This document shows, piece by piece, positions 41,901 through 50,374 of a stretch of DNA of 64,000 bases (position 1 is its first letter; each line of letters opens with the position of its first letter). This stretch comes from CAWFMO01 sp963817065 (GTDB lineage: Bacteria > Actinomycetota > Thermoleophilia > Solirubrobacterales > 70-9). The translations under genes were made by a program, and so were the position numbers. The stretch covers positions 248,001-312,000 of the forward strand of contig CAWFMO010000001.1 in NCBI GenBank assembly GCA_963817065.1, given 5' to 3'. The notes beneath the pieces were generated by a model. It did no database searches. It saw only the letters and a program-made list of their open reading frames with translations, and was not told the origin of the DNA.

Positions 41901-42118
41901 TGGCGGGGGAAGATGTCCTTGAAGACCCGCGCGAGCACGTGGTGGGAGCCCGGCTTGCCGTTTGCCGTCGGGGGCCCCTCGTAGAAGCTCCAGACCGGCG
42001 CGCCCTCGCGCTGGGAGAGCGAGCGCTCGAAGACGTTCTTCTCCTTCCAGCGCTCGAGCACCCGCTCCTCGAGCTCGGGGAAGGACTGCTTAGGGTCTAC
42101 CGCTCGGAACTTGCTCAC
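38945..42118 (-). CDS. ileS: Isoleucyl-tRNA synthetase, type 2, with GXHH signature
   Basis: 1057 residues from GTG 42118. Class I synthetase: KMSKS as QKMSKSKGN, editing domain between, anticodon-binding domain after. The HIGH-box position reads G57-S58-H59-H60 in PPTANGKPGSHHVLAR instead of HxGH. The sequence groups by features with type 2 (IleS2): RKAGWDCHGLPVELEVE, long length, and no C-terminal zinc-finger Cys set. IleS2 enzymes are known for low mupirocin sensitivity, and the inverted GXHH motif has been reported with very high resistance. No T-box leader; an RTX gene ends 27 bases upstream. Confidence 0.94.
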   Translation of the reverse strand: MSKFRAVDPKQSFPELEERVLERWKEKNVFERSLSQREGAPVWSFYEGPPTANGKPGSHHVLARVFKDIFPRHRAMTGHYVPRKAGWDCHGLPVELEVERQLGISSKEEIEEFGIAEFNQRCRESVFAYVEDWNRLSERIGFWIDLDDPYVTMDNEYIESVWWSLRKLWEDGRLYEGHKVVPYCKRCGTALSSHEVADAYRDIEDPSVYVKLPIREPAVSDQIPESPLEPGDQLLVWTTTPWTLISNAAVAAGPEIEYVRAKQGGETFVLARERLERVLGEDAEVVAHFPGEALAGTSYEPPFEYVTDYGPRGHTVLLADFVTTDEGTGLVHTAIAFGDDDFKLGQEYGIKLQNPVKLDGTFDEKVVPDFAGKFVKEADPEIVEALKENGRLLRAEVYEHAYPHCWRCDTPLLYYAKASWYVATTEVRDEMLAANETIDWHPDHIKHGRFGKWLENNVDWALSRDRYWGTPLPIWECEADDCEERFCVGSLEELAEKGGNVPDDLHRPYIDDVAWPCEAEGCAGEMRRVEAVIDAWFDSGAMPFAQYHYPFENEELFKDRFPADFICEGIDQTRGWFYTQLAESVLLFGESNYRACVCLGLILDPEGQKMSKSKGNVVEPWDVIDRHGADAFRWYYLTAQQPWAGYRFSVDTVGESVRQFLLTLWNTYSFWVLYANSEGIEAGEPPAAPTDGANDLDRWALSRLQRTIAEARDALEHFDTTSGGRAIAAFVEELSNWYVRVGRRRFWDGDAAAFATLRHCLVEVATLLAPYTPFLSDELYANLAGGEAGDFGPLPDSVHLRDFPEPAEELIDDELEAGMEAARRTVELGRAARAHAKVKVRQPLHKAVVVASDAERAAIEKLTDVVASELNVKEIEFVSEQGELVSYRAKANYRSLGPRFGKQMPQAAAAIESLDAEKVAATLEGGGEVGISIDGHDHSLGAEDVSLVMEPLEGYMVESEAGHAVALALELDDDLRREGLAREIVHAVQNARKQAGLDVSDRIGLTLGGDEELLAASRAHEAYVTGETLAESVDYGNGEGEKATIEGRELLITVTRA

Positions 42119-42145
42119 GAGCGGGGAAGTCTAGGTCGCCGCCGC

Positions 42146-43672
42146 TCAGCGCTTGCGCTTCTTCTTCTTGCAGCCCTTCCTCTTTTTCTTGGCCGCGGCG
42201 GCGGACTTGCCCTTCTTCTTCTTCTTGCGCTTGCACTTCTTCGTGGTCGCGGGCGGCGCCGTCGCGGCCGGTGGCGGCGGGGTGCAGTCGGCGGCGACGG
42301 TGTCGAGCGCCGCGTCGATGCTGAAGCTCGCGAGGTCGGGGCCGCAGCTGACGGTGTCCGAGAGCCCGTCGGCGGCGAGCAGGCTGTCGAAGCCGGCGTC
42401 GCCGAGCAGCGTGTCGCTGCCGAGCCCGCCGGTGATCGAGTCGGCCCCGGCTCCGCCCGCGAGGGTCTGGGAGCGTTGGTCGCCGACGATCGTGTCGGCG
42501 AGCGGGCCGCCGATCACGTTGACGAACTTGTTGCCGAACATCATGGTGCCGATCGTGTCGCTGCCCTGCCCTCCACTGACCGCGCCGGTGCCGTTGAGGT
42601 CGACGCTGACGCCGGCCGGGGCCCCGGCGACGTCGTAGTCGAGGGTGTCGCCCTCGGGCGGGTCGCTCGGGTCGTCCGTGGCGCTCAGGCTGTCGTCTCC
42701 GAGTCCGCCGCGAACCGTGTCCGCTCCGGCGGCGCCGGAGATCCCGTTTACGCCGGCGTCACCGGTCAGCAGATCCCCGAACGGCCCCCCGCGCAGGTTG
42801 GCGATGTTCGAGATCGTGTCGGTGCCGACCGCTCCGGTGTTCTGCGGTCCTGTGTTCCCGAGGTCAACCGTCACGGGGCCTGGCGCACCGTCGTGAAAGA
42901 GCGCGTTGGTGCTGCCGCCGCCATCGAGCTCGTCGTCGCCGATGCCTCCTTCGAGGCGGTCACCGGCCGTCCCTCCTGTGAGCTCGTCCGACCCGGAGCC
43001 TCCGGTGAGCAACAGGCCCTTGCTGGCGAGCGGCGCTCCGGTGCCGAGATCCCCGGTTGCCCTGAGCTCGTCGTTCCCGGGCCCTCCATCCAAGGTGAGG
43101 AAGCCGGCGACATCGGGGAAGTCGTTGCCGGCCAGGTTGGTCAGGTCCTCGTCCGGTGCCACCGCAAGCGCCTCGGCTCCGGCGTTGAGGTTGAAGCCGT
43201 CCTCGCCGGCGCGGATCACGTCGCTCGCGCCTGGCTCGCCGTCGATCACGTTGAGGGTGTCGAATCCGCCGTCGTCGCCGTCGTCATCGAAGTCGATCCT
43301 GATCTCGATCTCGTCCGCCGAGGTCAGCTCATCCTCGTCCCCCGGCGCGAAGCCGCCGTTGGCGAGCTCGAGCGTGACCGCGACGAAGTCATCGGCCACG
43401 CTGTCGTTGATCTCGATCGTGTCGGTGTTGTCGACCGTCGCCACATTGACGCACGAGTTTCCGTTGACCCGGATCTCGGCGCCGGCCCCGACCAGGCGGT
43501 TGATGAAAGCGGTGTCGCCGTCGTCGTCCATGCCGACGGTCATCGTCCCGCCCGCGTAGAAGCACGTGGTCGTCGCGCCCGCGCTCGCCGGCGCGATCAG
43601 CGCCGCAGAGGCCAGCGCGACGACGACGATGAATCGTGCGAGGCCCTTTGAGCTCCTCCCCCTCAAGGCCAA
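42146..43672 (-). CDS. Secreted RTX-type calcium-binding protein with Lys/Cys tail
   Basis: About 508 residues; start uncertain (TTG 43672 or 43666), because no ATG or GTG lies between the upstream VOC stop and the signal peptide (LARFIVVVALASAALIAPASAGA). The body has many Asp/Gly-rich calcium-binding repeats (GGPGNDELRATGDLG, GGSGSDELTGGTAGDRLEGGIGDDEL in parts, GAAGADTVRGGLGDDSL, GGLGSDTLLGDAG). It ends in an Ala/Pro linker and a basic tail with KKCKRKKKKKGK and GCKKKKRKR. Probably an exported surface or matrix protein. Upstream of ileS on the same strand. Confidence 0.85.
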   Translation of the reverse strand: MALRGRSSKGLARFIVVVALASAALIAPASAGATTTCFYAGGTMTVGMDDDGDTAFINRLVGAGAEIRVNGNSCVNVATVDNTDTIEINDSVADDFVAVTLELANGGFAPGDEDELTSADEIEIRIDFDDDGDDGGFDTLNVIDGEPGASDVIRAGEDGFNLNAGAEALAVAPDEDLTNLAGNDFPDVAGFLTLDGGPGNDELRATGDLGTGAPLASKGLLLTGGSGSDELTGGTAGDRLEGGIGDDELDGGGSTNALFHDGAPGPVTVDLGNTGPQNTGAVGTDTISNIANLRGGPFGDLLTGDAGVNGISGAAGADTVRGGLGDDSLSATDDPSDPPEGDTLDYDVAGAPAGVSVDLNGTGAVSGGQGSDTIGTMMFGNKFVNVIGGPLADTIVGDQRSQTLAGGAGADSITGGLGSDTLLGDAGFDSLLAADGLSDTVSCGPDLASFSIDAALDTVAADCTPPPPAATAPPATTKKCKRKKKKKGKSAAAAKKKRKGCKKKKRKR

Positions 43673-43677
43673 CCAGG

Positions 43678-44094
43678 CTACAGCGTTACCGAGCCGTCCT
43701 CGCCGATCGTCCAGTGGGGGTTGTGGGCGACCTCCCACGGGTGGCCGTCGGGGTCGATGAAGACTCCGGAGTAGCCGCCCCAGAAGGTCTCGGCGGGCTC
43801 GCGGCCGATCTTCGCCCCGGCGGCGCGAGCCTCTTCGATCACCGAGTCGACCTCCTCGGGCGAGCGCGCGTTATAGGCGGGCGTGACGCCGCCCCAGCCG
43901 CCCGAGTCCTCGACCGCGCTGTCCTCGGCGAGCTTGGCCCGGTCCCAGAGCGCGAGCACCGACCCGCCGGTCTGGAAGAAGACGACGTCGTCTTCGGGCG
44001 CGGCGCCGCTCTTCCAGCCGAGCGCCTCGTAGAAGGTCCTCGCGCGGGCGAGGTCACTGACGCCGAGGGTGAAGAGGCTTACCCGTTGTTCCAC
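43678..44094 (-). CDS. VOC family protein
   Basis: 138 residues from GTG 44094. Opening VSLFTLGVSDLARARTFYEALGW is the standard VOC N-module; GGVTPAYNARSPEEVDSVIEEARAAG and GGYSGVFIDPDGHPWEVAHNP form the second module, with the terminal Glu as likely metal ligand. Resembles the PhnB/glyoxalase-like actinobacterial group of unknown substrate. Six bases upstream of the RTX gene start, so possibly co-transcribed with it and ileS. Confidence 0.85.
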   Translation of the reverse strand: MEQRVSLFTLGVSDLARARTFYEALGWKSGAAPEDDVVFFQTGGSVLALWDRAKLAEDSAVEDSGGWGGVTPAYNARSPEEVDSVIEEARAAGAKIGREPAETFWGGYSGVFIDPDGHPWEVAHNPHWTIGEDGSVTL

Positions 44095-44118
44095 TGCGCG
44101 AAATCTATTGCAGGGAAA

Positions 44119-44560
44119 CTACGCCGCGCGGTCGAGCTTGCGGCAAAGCTCCGCGAGCTGGCGCTTCTCGGTCTCGTCGAGGGCACCGAAGGCGTCGCGG
44201 ACCCGATCTGCGTGGGCGGGAAAGGCGTGGGTGACCAGGTTGCGGCCCGGGGCTGTGATCGCGACGAGGACCGCGCGGCGGTCGCTCTCGAGCCGCTTCG
44301 CGGGTCACGAACCCGCGTGACTCGAGCGTGTCGAGGACCTCGGTCGCGGTCGCCTTCGAGGCCCCGAGCCGCTTGCGCATCACGCGCAGCTCGGTCTCGC
44401 CGCCGGCGCTCGTCAGCAGGACGAGCATCGCGAATCCGGTCGCCGAGACGCCGACCCGCTCGAGGTCGGCGGCGAGGCGCCGGGTGACGCTCGCCTCGGC
44501 CCGCAGCAGCGCCTCGAGCGCGCGGTGGGCCAGCGGGTCGTTGATCCGCAGCTCGCTCAT
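44119..44560 (-). pseudogene. MarR-type regulator, frameshifted
   Basis: From ATG 44560 (MSELRINDPLAHRAL) the frame gives a MarR winged helix: SATGFAMLVLLTSAGGETELRVMRKRLGASKATATEVLDTLESRGFVTR (in parts). At about 44285-44305 it shifts. A +1 change gives the expected wing and C-terminus, LESDRRAVLVAITAPGRNLVTHAF, then FGALDETEKRQLAELCRKLDRAA and a stop at 44119. The unshifted frame instead runs into Arg/Pro-rich nonsense. The 442-base span equals 147 codons plus one extra base. Either a recent single-base insertion or a sequencing error. Neighbours are a VOC gene and a divergent lipoprotein gene. Confidence 0.75.
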
Positions 44561-44578
44561 CTCCGTCAACCTAGGGGC

Positions 44579-45052
44579 ATGCGCGGACGCAGATTTGCCC
44601 TTCTGGCGCTCGCGGCCCTGGCGCTCGCCCTGCCCGGCTGCCGCGACGAGGAGCCCGAGACGCCGGTGGCCTGCCTCGGCAGCGCGTCCGACTATCTCCA
44701 GGCTCTGCGCGCGGCGCCGCAGCCGGTCCTGCTCGCGGGCGATACGCCGATCAGCGACTGCCTGGTCGCCGGCCAGGAGGGGGGCGAGCTGAGCGGCGCC
44801 GGCGAATCGATCGTCACCGCGGCGACGAAGCTGAACGAGGCGGCGAGGCTCGACCCGGCCGGGCCCGAGGCGGTGCGGCTCGGCTACCTCGTCGGCGCTG
44901 TCCAGCAGGGCGCCAGCGACACCGGCGGCATCCACGCCGACCTGGTCCGCCGCGTCGACAACGCCGCGCGCTTCAGCCCCGAGGGGCTGCTCCCGGCCGA
45001 GTTCGAGCGCGCTTACGGGACCGGATACGCTGCCGCCCAACGCGATGGCTGA
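44579..45052 (+). CDS. Lipoprotein of unknown function
   Basis: 157 residues from ATG 44579. Signal peptide with lipobox (LALPGCRDEE), so anchored to the outer face of the membrane. The mature part has two Cys (VACLGSASDY, ISDCLVAGQ) that could form a disulfide and is mostly helical (ESIVTAATKLNEAARL, HADLVRRVDNAARFSP). No known domain. It overlaps fumC by 8 bases in another frame and is divergent from the marR gene. Confidence 0.72.
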   Translation: MRGRRFALLALAALALALPGCRDEEPETPVACLGSASDYLQALRAAPQPVLLAGDTPISDCLVAGQEGGELSGAGESIVTAATKLNEAARLDPAGPEAVRLGYLVGAVQQGASDTGGIHADLVRRVDNAARFSPEGLLPAEFERAYGTGYAAAQRDG

Positions 45053-46358
45053 ACAGCTCTGGGGATCCGAAACAAGCAAAGCGGTCGAGAACTTCCCGGT
45101 CTCCGGGCAGCCGGTGCCTGTGCCCGTGATTCGCTGGCTGGGTCGGATCAAGGCAGCGGCGGCGCTTGCCAACGCGGAGGTGGCGGGACTCGACAAGGGC
45201 ATCGCGGAGGCGATCGCGAAGGCCGGACGCGAGATCGGCGAGGGACGCCACGACGACCAGTTCCCGGTCGACGTCTTCCAGACCGGCTCCGGGACCTCCT
45301 CGAACATGAACGCCAACGAGGTGATCGCCAACCTCGCCGGCGACGAGGTCCACCCGAACGACCACGTCAACATGGGCCAGTCCTCGAACGACGTCTTTCC
45401 CTCGGCGGTCCACCTCGCGGCGCTCGGCGAGGTCACTCATGACCTGCTTCCGGCGCTCGACGGTCTCGCGGGCTCATTCGAGTCCAAGGCGGCCGATTTC
45501 GCCAACCTCGTCAAGTCGGGCCGGACCCACCTGATGGACGCCGTCCCGGTCACCCTCGGGCAGGAGTTCGGCGGCTACGCCGCGCAGATCCGGCTCGGTA
45601 TCGACCGCGTCAACGCGACGCTGGGGCGCGTCGGGCAGATCCCGCTCGGCGGCACCGCGACGGGGACCGGGCTCAACACCCACCCCGAGTTCGCGGCCAA
45701 GGTCCGCGACCTGCTCGCCGAGGAGACCGGGCTCGAGATCTCGGCGCCGCTCGATCCGTTCGAGGCGCAGGGCAACCGCGACTCGCTGGTCGAGCTCTCG
45801 GGCGCACTCAAGGTGCTCGCGGTCTCGCTGATCAAGATCGCGGGCGACCTCGCGCTGATGGGCTCGGGCCCGCGCGCCGGCCTCGCCGAGCTGCGGCTGC
45901 CCGAGCTCCAGAAGGGCTCTTCGATCATGCCGGGCAAGGTCAACCCGGTGATCCCCGAGGTCGTGATCCAGGTCGGCGACCAGGTGATCGGCAACGACGC
46001 GGCGATCACGGTCGCCGGCTCCCAGGGCCAGTTCGAGCTCAACGTCCGCGTGCCGCTGATCGCCCGCAACCTGCTCGACTCGATCAAGCTGCTCTCGTCG
46101 GCGGCGCGGCTGCTCGACTCGAAGGTGATCCAGGGGGTCGAGCCGAACGAGGAGATGCTCGCCCGCCACGCCGAGGCGACGCTCGCGACCGCGACCGCGC
46201 TCAATCCGCACATCGGCTACGACAAGGCGGCCGAGATCGTCAAGGAGGCCGCCGACTCAGGCCGGCCGCTGCGCGAGGTCGCGCGCGAGATGGGCGTCGA
46301 CGAGAAGACTCTCGACGAGGCCCTCGACCACCAGAAGATGGCCCGCCCGCACGACTAG
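45045..46358 (+). CDS. fumC: Class II fumarate hydratase
   Basis: 437 residues. Interconverts fumarate and malate in the TCA cycle. Superfamily signature GSSIMPGKVNP at 291-301; GSGTSSNMNANEVIA at 81-95; NMGQSSNDVFPSA; catalytic His in SGRTHLMDAVPVTLGQE (His162). N-terminus (MAEQLWGSETSKAVENFPVSGQPVP) is typical of FumC rather than aspartase. No iron-sulfur dependence. ATG overlaps the lipoprotein stop by 8 bases. Confidence 0.94.
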   Translation: MAEQLWGSETSKAVENFPVSGQPVPVPVIRWLGRIKAAAALANAEVAGLDKGIAEAIAKAGREIGEGRHDDQFPVDVFQTGSGTSSNMNANEVIANLAGDEVHPNDHVNMGQSSNDVFPSAVHLAALGEVTHDLLPALDGLAGSFESKAADFANLVKSGRTHLMDAVPVTLGQEFGGYAAQIRLGIDRVNATLGRVGQIPLGGTATGTGLNTHPEFAAKVRDLLAEETGLEISAPLDPFEAQGNRDSLVELSGALKVLAVSLIKIAGDLALMGSGPRAGLAELRLPELQKGSSIMPGKVNPVIPEVVIQVGDQVIGNDAAITVAGSQGQFELNVRVPLIARNLLDSIKLLSSAARLLDSKVIQGVEPNEEMLARHAEATLATATALNPHIGYDKAAEIVKEAADSGRPLREVAREMGVDEKTLDEALDHQKMARPHD

Positions 46359-46366
46359 GGGCGCGC

Positions 46367-47809
46367 TCAACCCTGGAGGCTGACGAGCCTCTCCTCGGTC
46401 AACTCGCGGATCGCGTAGGCCGGGCCCTCGCGGGTGTTGCCCGAGTCCTTGACGCCGCCGTAGGGCATCTGGTCGGCGCGGAAGGTCGGGACCTCGTTGA
46501 TCAGCACGCTGCCGAACTCGAGCCTGCGGCCGGCCTCGAGCGCGTCCCCGACCTCGGCGGTGAAGACGCCGGCGTTGAGGCCGTAGTGGGCGTCGTTGGC
46601 CATCTCGAGCCCCTCGTCGAACGACGAGCAGGTGCTGATCGTCGCCACCGGTCCGAAGATCTCCTCGCGCCAGACCTTGCAGTCGCGCGGCGGGTCCTTG
46701 ATCACGGTCGGGGCGAGGCAGCGATCCTCGTCGACGAGCTCGCCGCCGGCCAGGACCTCGGCGCCGGCCGAAGCGGCCTCGTCGATCCACTCCTTGACCC
46801 GGTCGCGGTCGCCGGGGGTGATCAGCGGCCCGACGTCGGTGTCCTCGGACATCGGGTCGCCGACGACCAGCGACTCGACGTTCTTGACCAGCCGCTCGGT
46901 GAACTTTTCGGCGATCGCCTCGTGGAGGATGATCCGCTGGATCGAGATGCAGCTCTGGCCGGCGTGCGAGTAGGCGTGGAGCTTGGTCTTGTCGGCCGCG
47001 GTCTCCCAGTCGCCGTCCTCGTTGACGACCAGCGGCGCGGTCGAGCCGAGCTCGAGGTTGACCTTCTTGTGCGGCACGTCGGCGCGGATGCCCCAGCCGA
47101 CCTTCGAGGAGCCGGTGAACGTGATCGCCCCGGTCAGCTCGTGCTTGACGATCGCGTCGCCGACGTCGGAGCCCGACCCGCAGACGACGCTGAGCCAGCC
47201 CTCGGGGAGCCCCGCGTCGAGCAGGATCTGCGCCAGCTTGATCGCCGAGATCGGCGTCTGGCCCGCGGGCTTGAGCACGACGGCGTTGCCGGCCGCGATC
47301 GCGGGCCCGAGCTTGTGGGCGACGAGGTTGAGCGGGAAGTTGAACGGGCTGATCGCGCCGACGACGCCGTAGGGGACGCGGAAGACGACCCCGACCTTGC
47401 CCTCGCCGGCGGCGCTCGCCTCCATCGGCACCGTCCCGCCCGTCAGCTTGCGCGCCTCGACCGCCGAGAGCGTCAGCGTCTCGACGCAGCGCTTCGCCTC
47501 CGCCGTCGCGGTCTTGATCGGCTTGCCGGCCTCGGCGGAGATCGTCGCCGCGAGCTCCTGCTCACGCTCGCCCGCGAGGTGGGCGGCGCGGTCGAGCAGC
47601 GCGGCGCGCTCGTGCTGGGGAAAGTCGCCGGCCCTGAACGCCGCGTCGGCGGCCTTCACGGACTTGTCGACGAGCGCCGCATCGCCGATCGGGACGCGGC
47701 CGACCGGCGTCCCGTCGTAGGGGCTCGGGACCTCCTGCCATTCGCCGGTCTCGAGCCACTCGCCGGCGACGAGCAGCTTGTGGTCTTCGGGCTTGACTGC
47801 GGTCGCCAT
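46367..47809 (-). CDS. NAD(P)-dependent aldehyde dehydrogenase
   Basis: 480 residues. Catalytic residues are all in place: N157 (SPFNFPL), K180 (VVLKPAGQTP), E253 (NLELGSTAP) and the nucleophile C287 (HAGQSCISIQR). The EEIFGPVATI motif is near the C-terminus. The pattern resembles the lactaldehyde/GAPN-like ALDH group, but the substrate is not fixed. Convergent with fumC (8 bases apart). Confidence 0.92.
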   Translation of the reverse strand: MATAVKPEDHKLLVAGEWLETGEWQEVPSPYDGTPVGRVPIGDAALVDKSVKAADAAFRAGDFPQHERAALLDRAAHLAGEREQELAATISAEAGKPIKTATAEAKRCVETLTLSAVEARKLTGGTVPMEASAAGEGKVGVVFRVPYGVVGAISPFNFPLNLVAHKLGPAIAAGNAVVLKPAGQTPISAIKLAQILLDAGLPEGWLSVVCGSGSDVGDAIVKHELTGAITFTGSSKVGWGIRADVPHKKVNLELGSTAPLVVNEDGDWETAADKTKLHAYSHAGQSCISIQRIILHEAIAEKFTERLVKNVESLVVGDPMSEDTDVGPLITPGDRDRVKEWIDEAASAGAEVLAGGELVDEDRCLAPTVIKDPPRDCKVWREEIFGPVATISTCSSFDEGLEMANDAHYGLNAGVFTAEVGDALEAGRRLEFGSVLINEVPTFRADQMPYGGVKDSGNTREGPAYAIRELTEERLVSLQG

Positions 47810-47896
47810 TCCAGTTCTCCTCTACCCAGCGTACCGCCGGCGAACACCGGCGCCCGGACCGCAACTCCGACCGGCGCGGCTGGTTGGCTGGAGAAG

Positions 47897-49024
47897 ATGG
47901 TGCGCCCGGCCCTCACACGACGGCTGCTCCTCGGCCTCCTCCTCGCTCTCGGGGCGATCGTCGCCGCGGCGCCGGCGGCGAGCGGCAAGGTCGTCTGGCA
48001 GATCAAGGGCGGGGGCTTCGGCCACGGGATCGGGATGAGCCAGTACGGCGCCTACGGGCAGGCCAAGAACGGAGTCGGCTACGCGGCGATCCTCGCCCAC
48101 TACTTCCGCGGCACGACGCTCGGCTCCGCGCCCGCGGGCTCGACGATCCGCGTCCTGCTGCGCCCGAACCTCGGCGGGGTCTCGTTCACGAGCGCCAACG
48201 CCGCCTGCGGGGCGTCGCTCAACGAGGGAGCGACCTACACCGCCGATCGCTTCGGGAGCAAGGTGACGCTCAGCGGGCCGGGCGTCAACAACGGCGACTG
48301 CGGCGGCGTGCTCACCGCGACGAGCCCCGACGGGGTGACCCTCGCCGGCAAGGGCTCGTACCGCGGCGCGCTCGAGATCAGGCCCGCGAGCGGAAGCGGG
48401 CTGAACGCGATCAACGCGGTCCCGGTCGAGGAGTACGTCCAGGGGGTGATCCCGAAGGAGGTCCCGACGTCGTGGCCGCCCGCGGCGCTCCAGGCCCAGG
48501 CCGTCGCCGCTCGCTCCTACGCGCTCTCGACCGGGGTCAACGGCGCGGGCTTCGACCAGTACGACGACACCCGGAGCCAGGTCTACGGCGGGATCGGGGC
48601 GGAGAACGCGCGCACCAACGCGGCGGCCGCTGCGACCGCGGGCCAGGTGGTTCTCTACGGGGGCAAGATCGCGACGACGTACTTCTCCTCGACCTCCGGC
48701 GGGCACACCGAGTCGATCGAGAACTCGTTCATCGGCGCGCCGCCGCAGCCCTACCTGAAGGGCGTCCCCGACCCCTTCGACTCGGTCTCGCCCTACCACC
48801 GCTGGACGGTGAAGATGACCCCGGCGCGGATCAAACGGGCCCTCGGCCGCTACCTCAAAGGGAAGCTGAAGAAGATCCGCGTCACCAAGCGCGGCGTCTC
48901 GCCGCGGATCGTGCGCGCGGTCGTCGTCGGCAGCGCCGGGCGGACGAGCGTCAGCGGCCCCAACCTGCGCACCGCGCTCGGGCTCCGCGACACGTGGGCC
49001 TCGTTCAAGCGGGTCAAGAAGTAG
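47897..49024 (+). CDS. SpoIID/LytB-domain secreted protein
   Basis: 375 residues from ATG 47897 with GGAGAAG nearby; signal peptide ends near AAPAASG. Core SpoIID motifs: GGGFGHGIGMSQYGAYGQAKNG (in parts), NAVPVEEYVQGVIPKEVPTSWPPAALQAQAVAARSYAL (in parts) with the conserved Glu, and TYFSSTSGGHTESIENSF. SpoIID proteins are peptidoglycan lytic transglycosylases in sporulating Firmicutes; in actinobacteria the role is less clear. Ends basic (FKRVKK). Confidence 0.9.
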   Translation: MVRPALTRRLLLGLLLALGAIVAAAPAASGKVVWQIKGGGFGHGIGMSQYGAYGQAKNGVGYAAILAHYFRGTTLGSAPAGSTIRVLLRPNLGGVSFTSANAACGASLNEGATYTADRFGSKVTLSGPGVNNGDCGGVLTATSPDGVTLAGKGSYRGALEIRPASGSGLNAINAVPVEEYVQGVIPKEVPTSWPPAALQAQAVAARSYALSTGVNGAGFDQYDDTRSQVYGGIGAENARTNAAAAATAGQVVLYGGKIATTYFSSTSGGHTESIENSFIGAPPQPYLKGVPDPFDSVSPYHRWTVKMTPARIKRALGRYLKGKLKKIRVTKRGVSPRIVRAVVVGSAGRTSVSGPNLRTALGLRDTWASFKRVKK

Positions 49025-49028
49025 CGCC

Positions 49029-50339
49029 CTAGAGGAAGGCGTGGCCCTCGCCGCGGTAGGTCGGCACCTCGTCGACGACCGTGCCTCCCGCGACCAAGAG
49101 CAGGGTGTTGAAGCGCTCGCAGAGCTCGCCTGCCTTGACGTGGCGGAAGTAGACCCGGTCGCCGACCGAGAGCGCCTCGGCGGCCTCGCCGAGCAGCGGC
49201 GTCTGGACCTCGCCGGTCCCCTCCTGCGGGTCGAGCTTCAACCCCGGCGGCAGGTACGGCTCGGGCATCCGGTCGGGGGCACCGGCGCCCGACGCGAGGT
49301 AGCCGCCGCCGAGCGCGGTCGCGACGCCGCGGTTCGGCTTGCGGGCGACAGGGAGCGCGAACATCGCCGCCGGTCGCAGCGTGAAAGAGCGGTAGTGGTC
49401 GAAGAGCACCGGCGCGTAGAAGCCCGACCCGGCGGCGACCTCGCTGACCGCGATCTCGGCCGCGGTCAGCTCGATCGAGCCGGTGCCGCCGCCGTTGACG
49501 AATTCGAGCGGCGCGAGCTCGCCGACCGCGGCGACGATCTCGGCGCGGCGAGCGCGGAGCTCGCGGACCGAGAGCTTCTGCATCCCGCGGATCGCGAGGC
49601 TGCGCACGGGGCGCCCCGGGATCCGGTCGCCGACCCCGGCGACCTGGCCCTCGTATGCCATCAGCCCGACCAGCGTCACGCGCTCGCGGCGCAGGATCTC
49701 GCGCGCGAACCCGACCGCCTGCTCGGGGCTGTGGAGGGGGGAGCGCTTGGGCCCGATTCGCAGCCCGCCGCCGAACAGCCGCAGCCCCGCGTCTATGTCG
49801 ATCGCGACCCGGATCGGGGCCTTGGTCCCCGCCTCGGCGGCCGCCGCCTCGATCAGGTCGAGGTGCTCGGCGCTGTCGACCATCGCGACCGGCGCGATCT
49901 CGGGCTCGGCCGCGGTCAGCAGCGCCAGCTCGCGCAGCGCCGCGCGGTCGGTCGTCGGGTAGGCGATCACGAGGTCGCGGAAGCCCCGCTCCCAGAGGAA
50001 CAGCGTCTCGGGGAGCGTGAAGGTGAGCAGCCCCTGGAAGCCGCGGTCGAGGCGCAGGATCCGCTCGAGCATCGCCCGGCAGCGGACCGACTTCGACGCG
50101 ACCCTGATCGGCACCCCGCCGGCGCGGCGCAGCATGTCGGCGGCGTTCGCCCAGACGGCGTCGAGGTCGACGAACGCGAACGGCGGATCGAGCTCGGCGA
50201 AGATCCGCTCGAAGCGCTCGTACTGGTCGACCGGGCGGTCGCCCGCGGGGTCGGCGGGCGAGGTCGGCGTCGGTGCGTCGGAGTAGTCGAACTCGGAGAC
50301 CGGGGTCGGGTTCCCGGACTGATCATCGCTGCCACTCAT
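49029..50339 (-). CDS. PLP enzyme of alanine racemase fold (amino-acid deaminase/aldolase-like)
   Basis: 436 residues from ATG 50339; the longer frame would enter the tRNA gene and is rejected. PLP Lys83 in IRVASKSVRCRAM, preceded by FAFVDLDAVWANAADM, the alanine-racemase N-barrel. The second domain (VGDRVYFRHVKAGELCERFNTLLLV) has the His/Cys arrangement seen in D-threonine aldolase and D-serine dehydratase-like enzymes, which use Zn or Mn. A 40-residue Pro/Asp-rich N-terminal extension precedes the barrel. Exact reaction unknown. Confidence 0.82.
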   Translation of the reverse strand: MSGSDDQSGNPTPVSEFDYSDAPTPTSPADPAGDRPVDQYERFERIFAELDPPFAFVDLDAVWANAADMLRRAGGVPIRVASKSVRCRAMLERILRLDRGFQGLLTFTLPETLFLWERGFRDLVIAYPTTDRAALRELALLTAAEPEIAPVAMVDSAEHLDLIEAAAAEAGTKAPIRVAIDIDAGLRLFGGGLRIGPKRSPLHSPEQAVGFAREILRRERVTLVGLMAYEGQVAGVGDRIPGRPVRSLAIRGMQKLSVRELRARRAEIVAAVGELAPLEFVNGGGTGSIELTAAEIAVSEVAAGSGFYAPVLFDHYRSFTLRPAAMFALPVARKPNRGVATALGGGYLASGAGAPDRMPEPYLPPGLKLDPQEGTGEVQTPLLGEAAEALSVGDRVYFRHVKAGELCERFNTLLLVAGGTVVDEVPTYRGEGHAFL

Positions 50340-50374
50340 CCTGAGCCAGCCTACAATCGGAGCCGAATTCCCCC

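Noticed and set aside
42119..42145. T-box leader for ileS
   Set aside because: Only 27 bases separate ileS from the upstream RTX gene, and no T-box sequence or specifier stem is present.
39059..43651. A 1530-codon plus-strand open frame opposite ileS and the RTX gene
   Set aside because: Low-complexity Arg/Val/Glu/Asp shadow of GC-rich coding sequence. ileS and RTX motifs on the other strand are unambiguous.
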